Shown: positions 55,344 to 64,000, counted from the stretch's first letter. The stretch: DNA of 64,000 nt from Candidatus Hydrogenedentota bacterium (GCA_003697085.1 RFFU01000002.1:1-64000), one strand, 5' to 3'. Numbers and translations are program-made. The notes: a model not told the origin generated them from the letters alone.

Positions 55344-56662
55344 GGGAAGTCGGACAGCATCTGGAGAAATCCTTTCGCGTTTGAGGAAACGATTCGAAGC
55401 GGCAGGGGGGATTCCGCGCGGGCCTCGTCGAGTGTCACGCCGTCGATGAAGACCTTCTCTTCGTTGAGAAGCACGTCGGGCAGGATCGCCGTGTAACCGG
55501 CGACGTCGTTTCTCTGGTGCAAGACGCGCGCGACGTCTTTCCAACCGAGAAGGCCGGTCACGGTTGTTTCTTTTCCGAAGGTCTCGTTCGGAACGGCGAC
55601 AACCTTCGCCGAAACATCGGAACGGCGGGTGATTCGCCGTCCCAGGCGCTCGATCCACCGGAAGGGCGAACGGCCGGTCAAAATGAGATATTTTCCTTTG
55701 GCCATGTCCGGAAAGGTGAGAGATTCGAATTCGTCGAGCATTCTGCGGACCATTCCGACCCCATTCTCCTCGACCGCCAGATCGGCGTAGTATTCGGCTT
55801 CCGGGGGGTCTTTTTCGAGGATCGAGAACCATTCATCGGCCGCTTGCAGGAAGCCGCGCGGGAAGCGAAGGCCGAGTTGGAGAATCTCGTCCAATGCTTT
55901 GGCGGCGTTGCCTTTCGTCCAGCGTCCGACGCCGCCGGCGTGATAGGCTGTGAGCCCAACGGGAACGACGGCCAATGTCAGCACTCCGGGGTGCCGCTCG
56001 AAGAGCGCTCCGGCCGTTTCAACGAGCACCGTTCCATCGTTGATTCCCGGGCAGAGAACGACTTGTGTGTGAAATTGTATTCCCTCAGCGAGGAGGTGGT
56101 CGAGGAGAGGAAGGATCTCAGCGCCGCGTTTCCGTCCAAGCAAACGAGCTCGAATCGCCGGATCCGTGGCGTGAACGCTGACATAGAGTGGAGAGAGGTG
56201 TTTGTCGACGATTCGGCAGATATCCTCTTCGCGGAGATTGGTCAAAGTGACGTAGTGGCCGAAGAGGAAGGAGTAACGATAATCATCGTCGCGAAGGTCG
56301 AGGCCCGGGCGAAGCGCCTTGTCGTTGGGAGCCTGATCGACAAAACAGAACGGACAGCGATTGTTGCACTCCTTGATGGGAGGCAATTCGAGGAGGAGAC
56401 CGTGGTCCTCGGTATGATCTTTTCTTCGAAACGTCGTCGCGATCCGAGCGTTTCCGCGCAAAAGGACCACTTCCGCCGTCTCCTCGGCGAGGTGATAGAG
56501 AACGTCGATACAATCGGAAAGAGGAAAGCCGTCGATGGAAAGGAGGCGGTCACCGGCACGGATTCCGGCATGTTCCGCCGCGGAGTCGTGACGCACGGAG
56601 AGAACCTTTACTCCGGGAGAGGTTTGCTGTTCGCGGCGGGATTGTCGGGAGAGTATTGTCAT
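55337..56662 (-). CDS. DUF512 radical SAM protein with PDZ-like domain
   Basis: This 441-residue protein has an N-terminal PDZ-like domain (HAGIRAGDRLLSIDGFPLSD), then a radical-SAM-type cysteine cluster CNNRCPFCFVDQ, and a C-terminal DUF512 domain (LAVVPVGLTAYHAGG, GKYLILTGRSPFRW). The family is widespread and of unknown substrate. It is convergent with the metallopeptidase gene (7-base overlap) and divergent from HtpX. No clear ribosome binding site precedes the ATG. Confidence 0.85.
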   Translation of the reverse strand: MTILSRQSRREQQTSPGVKVLSVRHDSAAEHAGIRAGDRLLSIDGFPLSDCIDVLYHLAEETAEVVLLRGNARIATTFRRKDHTEDHGLLLELPPIKECNNRCPFCFVDQAPNDKALRPGLDLRDDDYRYSFLFGHYVTLTNLREEDICRIVDKHLSPLYVSVHATDPAIRARLLGRKRGAEILPLLDHLLAEGIQFHTQVVLCPGINDGTVLVETAGALFERHPGVLTLAVVPVGLTAYHAGGVGRWTKGNAAKALDEILQLGLRFPRGFLQAADEWFSILEKDPPEAEYYADLAVEENGVGMVRRMLDEFESLTFPDMAKGKYLILTGRSPFRWIERLGRRITRRSDVSAKVVAVPNETFGKETTVTGLLGWKDVARVLHQRNDVAGYTAILPDVLLNEEKVFIDGVTLDEARAESPLPLRIVSSNAKGFLQMLSDFPH

Positions 56663-56811
56663 TGTTCGGTGATTGTATCAGAGGGGAGCGCGAAAAGAAA
56701 AAGGAAGGACAGTTGAAGGAAAAAGAAGAGAGACGAACGGGTGTTCCTTTTGATATAATCGAGATTCAGGGAAGGGGGAAATTCGCCGAGTCCGAGGGAG
56801 GTGTGAGCGAG

Positions 56812-57666
56812 ATGATGAATACGATCAAGACGACGTTCCTTATGGCCCTGATGATCGTTTTGCTCATTTTCGTGGGAAACGTCATCGGAGGCCGGGAAGG
56901 AGCGACGATTGCTTTCGGATTCGCGCTGATCTTCAATTTTCTTTCCTACTATTTTTCCGACCGGATCGTGCTCGCGGCCTACGGGGCGCGCGAAGTAACG
57001 CGCGAGGAGATCCCTTGGCTCCACGACGCGGTGGGCGAATTGAGCCGCCGGGCGGGGATTCCAATGCCGCGGCTTTTCGTCATTGATTCTCCGCAACCGA
57101 ACGCCTTTGCCACGGGAAGGAATCCTTCTCACGCGGCGGTTGCCGTCAACCGGGGATTGCTGAATCTGATGAATCGCGAAGAAGTTGTCGGAGTTCTGGC
57201 TCACGAACTCTCGCATATTCTCCATCGGGACACCTTGATCTCGATGCTGGCCGCCGCTTTCGCCGGAGCAATTATGTATCTCGCCTCGATGGCTCGCTGG
57301 GCGATGTTCTTTTATGGAGGGAGAGATCGGGATCGCGGGGGAGGCGGTCTTCTGGAGATGTTGTTAGTGGCGATTTTGGCTCCGTTAGCGGCCCTTCTGA
57401 TTCAGATGGCGATCTCACGTTCGCGGGAGTATGCCGCGGACGCGGGGGCCGCGCGATTGACGGAAAATCCGCTTTCCTTGGCCTCGGCGCTGGAGAAACT
57501 GGCGTATGCCGCCGACCGGATTCCGATGGAGGCGTCCCCGGCGACGGCGCATCTCTTCATCGTCAATCCGCTCTCCGGTGGAGGCGTCGCTTCGCTCTTC
57601 TCGACCCATCCGCCGATCGAGGAACGTATCCGGCGATTGCGTGAGATGGCGGGGGTCGTCGGATAA
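56812..57666 (+). CDS. htpX: HtpX-like membrane zinc metalloprotease
   Basis: This 284-residue protein has two N-terminal membrane helices, the zinc motif in VVGVLAHELSHILHRDTL, further helices and a C-terminal domain with SREYAADAGAARLTENPLSLASALEKL, as in HtpX, which degrades damaged membrane proteins at the cytoplasmic face. ATG at 56812 is preceded by GAGGTGTGAGCGAG; a longer frame to 56656 overlaps the divergent radical SAM gene. The 150-base gap before it must hold both promoters. Confidence 0.9.
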   Translation: MMNTIKTTFLMALMIVLLIFVGNVIGGREGATIAFGFALIFNFLSYYFSDRIVLAAYGAREVTREEIPWLHDAVGELSRRAGIPMPRLFVIDSPQPNAFATGRNPSHAAVAVNRGLLNLMNREEVVGVLAHELSHILHRDTLISMLAAAFAGAIMYLASMARWAMFFYGGRDRDRGGGGLLEMLLVAILAPLAALLIQMAISRSREYAADAGAARLTENPLSLASALEKLAYAADRIPMEASPATAHLFIVNPLSGGGVASLFSTHPPIEERIRRLREMAGVVG

Positions 57667-57703
57667 GTCGGAAGAAAACTGGGATCGTCCCCCCCTCGGG
57701 GCT

Positions 57704-57727
57704 CTGCTCCGGGGGTCGGCGGAGCAG
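57704..57727. terminator. Inverted repeat between convergent htpX and clc genes
   Basis: CTGCTCC (57704-57710) pairs with GGAGCAG (57721-57727) around a 10-base loop in the short convergent spacer. No U-tract is present on either side. Confidence 0.4.
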
Positions 57728-57813
57728 GGGAAAGGACGTTTCGTCGGTCGCTGCCGGAACGAAAAGTAAAATGAAGAGAAAAGGCGAGCGCTGCGCCTTC
57801 ATCCTCGCGGGCC

Positions 57814-59565
57814 TCAAAACTCTTCTTGCACGAGGAGTTCCTTTCGGTAGTGATCCATAATTGTGGATTTGGAAATGAGTCCGAGGAAACGGCCGTCCTG
57901 AGGGGAAACGACGGGGAGACTCCAAAGACGACTCCGGTCGAAGATATCGAAGACTTCCACGAGGTCGTCGTCGGGCGTGACGGTGGGAATATTCGTGTCC
58001 ATGAGTTCCTCAACGAGGACGGTGTGGTAAAGTTCTGTTTCAAAGAGATATTCACGGATATCGTTCAGGCAGACGAGGCCGAGGAAACGGTGCGTCTGCG
58101 GGTCTTCGACGGGAAAATAGTTCCGCGATGTCCGCTTGACCCGTTCGATGAGATCGGCGAGAAACATTCTCGGATGGACCATCTCGCAATCGGTCTCGAG
58201 GAGCTCCGGTATTCGAATTTCGTGGAGAATCTGCCGATCCGTGCGCGGACGCATCAATTCACGACGTTCGAGGAGTTCCTTGTGATAGAAGGAGACGGGC
58301 TCGAAGAGATGGCTGATGGAGAGGCTGACGGCGGCCACGAGCGTAACGGAGACGAGCAGATGATAACTGCCGGTGATTTCGGAGATGAGCAAGATGGCGG
58401 TGAGAGGGGCGTGGAGGACGCCCGTGAGAAGGCCGGCCATTCCAAGAAGCGGGTAATATCCATTGGTCGCCCAAGAGAGATTGGGAAAGAGGCGAAGAAG
58501 CGCGTCCTGGTAGGCGGCTCCGAGAAAGGCACCGAGAACGAGGCAGGGCGCGAAGAGGCCCCCGGTTCCTCCGCTTCCGATCGTCAAGGAGGAGGCGAAG
58601 AGTTTCACGAGGAAGAGGAGGAGCATGAAGAGAAAGAAGGAGGAGAATTCCCCGTGAAGGGTCCGGCGAAGGATGCCGTATCCATCGCCGAGGATTTGCG
58701 GAAACGCGAGACCGAAAAGGCCCACGAGGGTACCGGCGACGAAAGCGCGAAGCGTTCTCCGGGGGAGGTGATTTGAGAGAAAGGAGGCCGTGCCGCGGAG
58801 GGAACGGGAGAAGAGGACGGAGCCGAAGGCGGTCAAGACGGCGAGACCGCATCCGGCGAAGAGGTCGTGGAGAGGCACTCCGGTGATAAGACTTGAGAAA
58901 GGAACTCGATTTCCCTGAAAGAGCCGGCTGACGATGGTGCCCGTGACGGAAGCGATGGCGATGGGAACAAGGTAGGCGGAGTTCCATTCGCCGAGGATGA
59001 CCTCGAGGCTGAAAAGCAGCCCGGCCATGGGGGCGTTGAAGATGGCCGCGATAGCGGCGGCGCCGCCGCCGGCGACGAGACAGATTCGTTCCCGGGTGCG
59101 AAGCCGAAAGAGGCGTCCGACCGCGGAGCTGAGAGCGGATCCGATCACAACCACGGGCGCTTCGGGGCCCGCCGACCCCCCGGTTCCAATCGTCAGGATA
59201 CATCCGATCAGGCGCCCCAGGGCCGTCCTTCGCTTCAGGTACCCGTCCTTTTGTGTGATGGAATAAATGACCTCGGGCACGCCATGTCCGCTGCGATCTC
59301 TTAGGACGCGGGTCAGCAGGACAACGCTGACGGCCGCCCCCAGACCCGGGTAAAGGAAACGCAGAGACGATGAGGGAAGACGATGGAGAAAATCCGCGAA
59401 GACCTCGAGACCGGTATTGAGCAGGAGGGCTGCGGTGGCGCCGGAGAGTCCCGCGAGAAGGGAAAGAACGGGAAGAGCGATACGCTGATCGAGATCGACA
59501 CGAAGTCGGCGGACGAACGGAGGGGGACTCATTGGGTCTGCATGCTTCTTAATCCGAGATGACAT
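57814..59565 (-). CDS. ClC-family chloride channel/antiporter with C-terminal CBS domains
   Basis: This 583-residue membrane protein has the ClC filter segments GHGVPEVIYSI, GTGGSAGPEAPVVVIGSALS (gating Glu as GPEAP instead of GREGP) and GSGGTGGLFAP, then two CBS domains at the C-terminus (MDTNIPTVTPDDDLVEVFDIF and YFPVEDPQTHRFLGLVCLND). It moves Cl- or exchanges Cl- for H+; CBS domains usually bind adenine nucleotides. ATG at 59565 is used; TTG at 59583 overlaps the HTH-PtsN stop (TTGA) and is an alternative. It is downstream of the HTH-PtsN gene in one operon. Confidence 0.88.
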   Translation of the reverse strand: MSSRIKKHADPMSPPPFVRRLRVDLDQRIALPVLSLLAGLSGATAALLLNTGLEVFADFLHRLPSSSLRFLYPGLGAAVSVVLLTRVLRDRSGHGVPEVIYSITQKDGYLKRRTALGRLIGCILTIGTGGSAGPEAPVVVIGSALSSAVGRLFRLRTRERICLVAGGGAAAIAAIFNAPMAGLLFSLEVILGEWNSAYLVPIAIASVTGTIVSRLFQGNRVPFSSLITGVPLHDLFAGCGLAVLTAFGSVLFSRSLRGTASFLSNHLPRRTLRAFVAGTLVGLFGLAFPQILGDGYGILRRTLHGEFSSFFLFMLLLFLVKLFASSLTIGSGGTGGLFAPCLVLGAFLGAAYQDALLRLFPNLSWATNGYYPLLGMAGLLTGVLHAPLTAILLISEITGSYHLLVSVTLVAAVSLSISHLFEPVSFYHKELLERRELMRPRTDRQILHEIRIPELLETDCEMVHPRMFLADLIERVKRTSRNYFPVEDPQTHRFLGLVCLNDIREYLFETELYHTVLVEELMDTNIPTVTPDDDLVEVFDIFDRSRLWSLPVVSPQDGRFLGLISKSTIMDHYRKELLVQEEF

Positions 59566-59579
59566 CGGAGGCCGAATCT

Positions 59580-60263
59580 TCAACGCGGTTGTTCGAAGGA
59601 CGATTCGATCTGTTCCACGCGGGCCAGAATTTCCTTGGCCTCGGCTTGCTCCTTCAGAAGCCCGTAGAATTGTTCATCGTGAAAGAAATGGCTCAGACGC
59701 GCGAGAAAATGGAGATGAGATTTCATCGTTATACTGAAGAGGAAGAAGAGAACAAAAACGGGTTGGCCGTCTATCGCGCCGTAGTCGATCGGATGTTCCG
59801 GGAAGCCGACGGCGATGACACCCGGTTCAGGAATGTCCTGAACGGGATGGCGTGGATGGGGAATGGCGATTCCGCGTCCGATTCCCGTTGAGGCGAGCCG
59901 CTCGCGCTGAATCAGAAGATCAAGAACGAAGGAACGTTGAATCGTGTCCGGAAGGGGAATGAGTTTCAAGCCGTTGGAGAGAATGTCCTCACGGGAGTCA
60001 CCGGGGATTCCGTAATGGATACCGCCTCGCCTTAAGAGCGACCCCAGAGGAACAGATTTGTAAGATCGGCTGTCTCCATTCTGCTGGTAATTCCGGTTCA
60101 AAAAGATGTTGTGATGCCAGCTCCACTTCAGCAATTTTTTTTGATCGAAGAGATATCGGCCGTCCTCGGCTTCCGAGGCGGGGATCTTACCCTCCCTGGC
60201 CCAGCGAAGGATTGTTTGCGGCGGGAGGTCGAGCATCTTGGCGGCATCATCGAGGGTCAGCAC
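59580..60263 (-). CDS. HTH-PtsN fusion: excisionase-type DNA-binding domain plus IIA-Ntr (PTS EIIA)
   Basis: This protein of about 227 residues has an N-terminal MerR/excisionase-type helix-turn-helix (LDDAAKMLDLPPQTILRWAREG) and a C-terminal IIA domain with the phospho-His in GRGIAIPHPRHPVQ, followed by IAVGFPEHPIDYGAIDGQPV, a typical PtsN core. GTG at 60263 is preferred because AAGGAG sits 9 bases upstream; the ATG at 60272 would abut it. It is co-transcribed with the ClC gene. The layout suggests a phosphorylation-regulated DNA-binding protein, which is inference. Confidence 0.85.
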   Translation of the reverse strand: MLTLDDAAKMLDLPPQTILRWAREGKIPASEAEDGRYLFDQKKLLKWSWHHNIFLNRNYQQNGDSRSYKSVPLGSLLRRGGIHYGIPGDSREDILSNGLKLIPLPDTIQRSFVLDLLIQRERLASTGIGRGIAIPHPRHPVQDIPEPGVIAVGFPEHPIDYGAIDGQPVFVLFFLFSITMKSHLHFLARLSHFFHDEQFYGLLKEQAEAKEILARVEQIESSFEQPR

Positions 60264-60337
60264 GTTTGTCATCTCCTTTCCGAGGTAAAAAAAGGGGCGT
60301 CCCGTTTCGAAGGGAGGAAACGAAGACCATTGGAGAC

Positions 60338-60365
60338 ATTATAGTTTTTTTTTCTGAAAGATAAA
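60338..60365 (-). promoter_or_regulatory. sigma70-type promoter for the HTH-PtsN operon
   Basis: On the minus strand TTTATC (60365-60360), a 16-base spacer with an A-run, and a consensus TATAAT (60343-60338). The leader is about 65 bases. Confidence 0.5.
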
Positions 60366-60404
60366 TAGTGACTGTAAATGGCTATTTGTTCCCTCATTCT
60401 TTTC

Positions 60405-60432
60405 TTGCCGAACGCCGGGTTTGTGATAGGCT
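60405..60432 (+). promoter_or_regulatory. Candidate promoter of the rpsF-ssb-rpsR-rplI-dnaB operon
   Basis: TTGCCG (60405-60410), a 16-base spacer, then TAGGCT (60427-60432), similar in style to the pyrophosphatase promoter. It leaves a leader of about 130 bases with no recognised element. This is a weak match and only a candidate. Confidence 0.35.
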
Positions 60433-60569
60433 CAATCCTCGAATTCCGGTTTTATGAAAAACCGCCGCTCCGTGAAAACGGGGCTCCTTCGTGAATGGGC
60501 TCTCCGAAGACGGCGTCGAACCTGTTGTTTCCGGAGAGTCGATGCGAAGAGATCCAAGGAGGTTGGCTT

Positions 60570-61148
60570 ATGGAAGAAGAGAATGTGTCGGTGTCGGATG
60601 ATCGGGATGGTGTAACGGGGGAGGAGAGGAAACCGCTTGCGGAATCGGCGGTTTCGGAAGATCGTTCCGAATCAGCGGTCGCATTTGAGGAAGAAAAGAA
60701 GGGGACGGTTCCGGAAGAGCGGGAGGGGGAAGAGAACGCGGCCGAGAATTCGGATTCTTCCGCCGGAGATCCTTTGTTGCAGAAGGAAGAAGCGGCGGAA
60801 AAAAAGGAGACTCCGGAGAAAATCTCGCGGGTGGTTCCGACAGGTCCGGGACGCGACTATGAAACACTGGTCCTGCTTTCCTCCCGACTGGACACGGAGG
60901 CGGTCAAGAAGGTTGCGGATGAGATTCAAGCCTTTTTGGAATCGAACGGAGCCAACGCCGTGGTTCAGGATCATCGTCTCGGCCGTCGGCGGTTGGCCTA
61001 TGAAATTGGGGATCACACGGAGGGGGTGTATGTAAACTTCACATATCGGGCGTTACCGCCCGTTTTGGGGCTTTTGGATCATTTTCTGAAGATGCGGGAA
61101 GATGTTTTGAGATTCTTGACGACGCTGAAAAGCGGGGAGAAAAGATGA
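60570..61148 (+). CDS. rpsF: 30S ribosomal protein bS6 with long acidic N-terminal extension
   Basis: This 192-residue protein has a bS6 core at about residues 96-192 (DYETLVLLSSRLDTEAVKKV, DHRLGRRRLAYEIGDHTEG and YVNFTYRALPPVLGLLDHFL). The roughly 90 residues before it are highly acidic, Glu/Ser-rich and probably disordered. Usual bS6 is about 95-135 residues. AAGGAGG lies 7 bases before ATG 60570. It heads the operon and its stop overlaps ssb. bS6 binds bS18 in the 30S platform. Confidence 0.9.
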   Translation: MEEENVSVSDDRDGVTGEERKPLAESAVSEDRSESAVAFEEEKKGTVPEEREGEENAAENSDSSAGDPLLQKEEAAEKKETPEKISRVVPTGPGRDYETLVLLSSRLDTEAVKKVADEIQAFLESNGANAVVQDHRLGRRRLAYEIGDHTEGVYVNFTYRALPPVLGLLDHFLKMREDVLRFLTTLKSGEKR

Positions 61149-61549
61149 TGAGCGATTTCAACAAAGTGATTTTGATGGGCCGATTGACGCAGAAGCCGGA
61201 GTTGCGATACACGACCGGGGGTGATCCGGTAGCGACGCTGAATGTCGCCAGCAGTTATCAGTATCGATCGCGGGACGGGGAGGATCGAGAGGATACGTGT
61301 TTCGTGGATGTAGTGGTTTGGCGTCGGCAGGCGGAGACTTGCACGGAATACCTTGTGAAGGGGCAGCGTGTTCTGGTGGAGGGGCGATTGACGCTTCGCC
61401 GCTGGGAGACGGCTCAGGGCGAAAAACGGCGGACATATGAGATCCAGGCTTCGCGGGTAATCTTTCTTGAGAAGCCGCGTGGGGCCGCGGCGGAGGCGCC
61501 GCCCCCGGCGGAACTCGAGGAAGAGGAGGGCGAGGATGTTCCGTTTTAG
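61145..61549 (+). CDS. ssb: Single-stranded DNA-binding protein
   Basis: This 134-residue protein has the OB-fold pattern: [55 protein letters not shown] and [16 protein letters not shown], with an acidic C-terminal tip ending EDVPF that recruits partner proteins. The ATG overlaps the bS6 stop. The linker is short compared with E. coli SSB (178 residues). It works with DnaB, encoded in the same operon. Confidence 0.95.
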   Translation: MMSDFNKVILMGRLTQKPELRYTTGGDPVATLNVASSYQYRSRDGEDREDTCFVDVVVWRRQAETCTEYLVKGQRVLVEGRLTLRRWETAQGEKRRTYEIQASRVIFLEKPRGAAAEAPPPAELEEEEGEDVPF

Positions 61550-61593
61550 AGAGGGGAGTCGAAAGGAAGAAAGCGAGGCGGAGGAAGAGAAAC

Positions 61594-61935
61594 ATGAGTG
61601 AAGCATCCGACAACGAGAGGAAGAGTACCGCGCGCTCCGGGCGATCGTCCGGGCACATCCGCGGGTCGCGAACGCGCGTTCGAGGCGCGAACATTCGCCG
61701 GAAGAAGAAGACCTGTCCGTTTTGTCACGATCGGGTTTTGGGAGCGTTGGATTACAAGGCTGTCGATCGGCTGAAGCGTTTCCTTACGGATCGAGGGAAG
61801 ATCGTGCCGCAACGTGTAGCCGGTACTTGCGCCAAGCACCAACGCCGGTTGACCGTTCTGATCAAACGGGCGAGGATGATGGCGTTGCTTCCGTACGTCG
61901 GTAGTTTTCAGCGCGAAGGGAGGGAGCGGTCGTGA
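61594..61935 (+). CDS. rpsR: 30S ribosomal protein bS18 (zinc-binding type)
   Basis: This 113-residue protein has a basic N-terminal extension and a core with [63 protein letters not shown]. The Cys pair CPFC and the later CAKH suggest a zinc-binding (C+) form. It partners bS6 in the 30S subunit. Its stop overlaps the bL9 start. Confidence 0.95.
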   Translation: MSEASDNERKSTARSGRSSGHIRGSRTRVRGANIRRKKKTCPFCHDRVLGALDYKAVDRLKRFLTDRGKIVPQRVAGTCAKHQRRLTVLIKRARMMALLPYVGSFQREGRERS

Positions 61936-62384
61936 GGGTGATTTTGAAGGAGAGCGTGGAGAATCTCGGAGTTTTGGGAGACGTCGTGGAGGTGCGGGAC
62001 GGTTACGCCCGCAACTTTCTCCTTCCGAAGGCTTTGGCCGAACCGGCGACGCCGCAGGCTCTGGCGCTTTTGGAGCAGAGGCGAAAGAAGATCGAGCGGG
62101 AGCGGCGAAGTGTCCTTGAGGAAGCGCAAAAGTTGGCCCAGCGCCTTTCGGGGCAGGCAATCAACATCGAGGTCCGCGTCGGCGAGGAGGGGCAGATGTA
62201 CGGCTCGGTGGGGGCCGGCGAGATCGTCTCCCGAATCGCCGAAGAATTGGGAGTGGAGATTGAGAAACGTCAAGTGCTTCTCCCGGAGCCGATTCGAGAG
62301 TTGGGCGTCCACGAGGTGGGAATCCGTTTGCATCCGGAAGTGACGGTGCAGGTCAAGTTCCTTGTCATGAAGGCGGCGAACTGA
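61932..62384 (+). CDS. rplI: 50S ribosomal protein bL9
   Basis: This 150-residue protein begins with the conserved bL9 N-terminal RNA-binding domain ([34 protein letters not shown]), followed by the long connecting helix and a C-terminal domain. It starts with GTG overlapping the bS18 stop. Length is normal for the family. Confidence 0.95.
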   Translation: MRVILKESVENLGVLGDVVEVRDGYARNFLLPKALAEPATPQALALLEQRRKKIERERRSVLEEAQKLAQRLSGQAINIEVRVGEEGQMYGSVGAGEIVSRIAEELGVEIEKRQVLLPEPIRELGVHEVGIRLHPEVTVQVKFLVMKAAN

Positions 62385-62552
62385 CGTAAACGCGGGGGAA
62401 GGCATCCGTTTCGGAAATCGGGAGCGCGGGGCGAATGTGTCACGTTTCGTCGGGCAGGGCGGGAGGCAAGAGAGAAACGAGCACCCGAGCGGGTAGGAAG
62501 AAAGAAGGGGGAGAGAGCGGGTTGAAGGCGGAAGCCGGAGGGAAAAAGTGTC

Positions 62553-63911
62553 GTGAGTGAGATGATGTTGCCCCACGCCGAGGAGGCGGAACGCTCGATT
62601 CTCGGAGCAATCCTGATTGATCCCTCTATGGTGAACCTGGCGATCGACCTTGTCTCCCCCAACGATTTCTATCGCGAGGCGAACAGGATCATCTTCGAGT
62701 CGATTCTGGAGTTGGCGGCGAAGGATGTAGCGGCGGACACGATCGCCGTTGCGGATCATCTCCAGAGCCGCGGTCAGTTGGAGCGCGTGGGCGGCTACGC
62801 GTATCTCGGCCAACTTGCCGCGGAAACCGCCACGGCCGCGAATATCGAGTCACACTGTCGGATCGTCGCGGAGAAATCGATCCTTCGCCGGCTTCTTCTG
62901 GCCACGGAGCGGATCCGGAAGGCCGTCCGGGAAGAGGGAAGTTCCGTCCAGGACGTTCTTGAAACGGCCGAGCACGAGATATTTTCGGTGGCGACCGACC
63001 GGTCCCGCAAAGACCCTGTACCCGTTCGGGAAGAGATTCGCGGCGCCCTCACCCGTATCGTGGAACTTCAAAAGAGTCCTACGCGGATGACGGGGGTGCC
63101 GAGCGGATATCCGGATCTCGACCGATTGACGAACGGCTTTCAACCTTCCGACCTGATCATTCTGGCCGGCCGGCCGTCGATGGGAAAGACCTCGCTGGCC
63201 GTAAACATCATCGAACACATTGCGCTGGAGGAGAAACGCCCTGTTTTCTTCTTCTCACTGGAGATGCCTGTTGAATCGGTTTTGCGGCGGCTTCTCGCCT
63301 CGCGGGCCCGCGTGGCGTACGAAAAGATTCTGTCCGGGGACCTTACGGAGGACGAGGTGAGCCGAATCGTGCGCGCGTCCACTCCGTTCTGCTCGGCCGA
63401 CATCTTCATCGATGACTCCTCCAGCCTCACCCCGCTCGAACTGCGGTCCCGTGCGCGGAGGTTGATCTCGCGCGTCGGCGATCCCGGGTTGATCGTCGTG
63501 GATTATCTTCAACTGATGCACAGCGGCCGCCGTATCGACAATCGGGTTCAGGAGGTCACGGAGATTTCACGGATGCTCAAATGCGTGGCGCGTGAGCTGC
63601 GGGCTCCCGTGTTGGCGCTTTCGCAACTCTCCCGCGCTCCCACACATCGTTCCGACCGACGTCCCCAACTCTCCGATCTGCGGGATTCGGGAGCGATCGA
63701 GCAGGACGCTGATCTCGTCGCGTTTATTCATCGGGAAGAATACTATGAAGCCGGAGAGGCGGAGCGCACGGGGGAAGCCGAGTTGTTGATCCGGAAACAC
63801 CGCAACGGTCCCACCGGCACGGTGACACTCGTCTTCATCGGAGAACTGATGCGGTTCGAATCGGCGGCCATGGATATGGAGCCGGACGCCGAGACGTCCG
63901 TGTACGCCTGA
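62553..63911 (+). CDS. dnaB: Replicative DNA helicase DnaB
   Basis: This 452-residue hexameric helicase has an N-terminal domain (PHAEEAERSILGAILIDPSM), a linker, and the RecA-like core with Walker A LAGRPSMGKTSLA, FFSLEMPVESVLRRLLASRARV, Walker B LIVVDYLQLMHSG and ALSQLSRA ... DLRDSGAIEQDADLV. It unwinds DNA at the fork. GTG at 62553 has GGAGGG 10 bases upstream. It follows the ribosomal protein genes, a common arrangement, and would be loaded by the DnaC-like ATPase of the 32-kb region. Confidence 0.95.
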   Translation: MSEMMLPHAEEAERSILGAILIDPSMVNLAIDLVSPNDFYREANRIIFESILELAAKDVAADTIAVADHLQSRGQLERVGGYAYLGQLAAETATAANIESHCRIVAEKSILRRLLLATERIRKAVREEGSSVQDVLETAEHEIFSVATDRSRKDPVPVREEIRGALTRIVELQKSPTRMTGVPSGYPDLDRLTNGFQPSDLIILAGRPSMGKTSLAVNIIEHIALEEKRPVFFFSLEMPVESVLRRLLASRARVAYEKILSGDLTEDEVSRIVRASTPFCSADIFIDDSSSLTPLELRSRARRLISRVGDPGLIVVDYLQLMHSGRRIDNRVQEVTEISRMLKCVARELRAPVLALSQLSRAPTHRSDRRPQLSDLRDSGAIEQDADLVAFIHREEYYEAGEAERTGEAELLIRKHRNGPTGTVTLVFIGELMRFESAAMDMEPDAETSVYA

Positions 63912-63937
63912 GGACCGAGCCGGAAGCCCGGGAGACG

Positions 63938-64000
63938 ATGGAGCCGGACCTATTCGAGGGGCGGTTGGGGGAGTTCGAGCCGCTGGCGCGGAGGATGCGT
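63938..64000 (+). CDS. rarA: Start of replication-associated recombination protein A (RarA/MgsA), truncated by window end
   Basis: The last 21 codons (MEPDLFEG ... EPLARRMR) match the N-terminus of RarA-type AAA+ proteins, where PLA.RMRP precedes the first ATPase helix. GGAG lies close upstream. The gene runs out of the window, so the call rests on a short segment and on its place after dnaB. Confidence 0.6.
   Translation, partial: MEPDLFEGRLGEFEPLARRMR

Noticed and set aside
57814-59565. Loss of the gating glutamate in the ClC protein
   Set aside because: GPEAP at first looked like a missing GREGP Glu, but aligning GGSAGPEAP with GGSAGREGP keeps the Glu in place.

Overview
The window looks like chromosome of a diderm (Gram-negative-type) bacterium with a moderately high G+C content. 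It has an LptD-like outer-membrane protein, an F-type ATP synthase, bacterial ribosomal proteins bS6/bS18/bL9, DnaB, and two tRNAs read from the minus strand. Phylum cannot be fixed from the sequence alone. Bacterial topoisomerase VI, a membrane pyrophosphatase, an AdoHcy hydrolase and mosaic 'CACGGAA' spacer repeats suggest an uncultured lineage rather than a familiar Proteobacterium or Firmicute. Genes are packed in operons with many 4-base ATGA/GTGA/TTGA overlaps.

Layout. 0-4 kb: an ABC-2 type export permease, then a minus-strand DprE2-DprE1 pair. 4.2-6.7 kb: a GH94 phosphorylase and tRNA-Glu. 7-10.6 kb: the F0 half of an ATP synthase operon (atpZ-I-B-E-F-H); atpA, atpG, atpD and atpC are absent from the window. 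11-25 kb: LptD, then a sugar-nucleotide and surface-glycan region (UDP-glucose dehydrogenase, UDP-glucuronate decarboxylase, two epimerases, a second nucleotide-sugar dehydrogenase, a WecA-like transferase, a UbiA-type prenyl-phosphate phosphoribosyltransferase, a flippase-like membrane protein). 24.7-33 kb: metallophosphoesterase, Nif3, zinc-ribbon coiled coil, pyrophosphatase, MetK, AhcY, and a DnaC/DnaI-like ATPase preceded by a small gene with no ordinary start codon. 34-43.5 kb: a tightly coupled catabolic operon combining a three-subunit molybdenum hydroxylase, oxamate-carbamoyltransferase-like proteins (AllH/FdrA/AllG types), a cyclase-family hydrolase and a nitrilase-family amidohydrolase. 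43.6-48.2 kb: the agmatine-to-putrescine pair with Ppx/GppA and a murein amidase. 48.8-50.3 kb: two arrestin-like proteins, then a 50-residue peptide with a double-glycine leader and an exceptionally strong ribosome binding site. 50.3-53.3 kb: topoisomerase VI A and B. 53.9-60.3 kb: a metallopeptidase-like protein, DUF512 radical SAM, HtpX, ClC channel and an HTH-PtsN fusion. 60.4-64 kb: rpsF-ssb-rpsR-rplI-dnaB and the start of rarA.

How the genes fit together. UbiA-type, DprE1-type and DprE2-type enzymes together can supply polyprenyl-phosphoryl-arabinofuranose, which matches the glycan genes around them. The 34-43.5 kb operon reads as an oxidative, ring-opening and carbamoyl-transfer route for a nitrogen heterocycle. 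The strongest candidates for undescribed biology are that operon, the double-glycine peptide at 50.1 kb, and the non-canonical-start gene at 32.1 kb.
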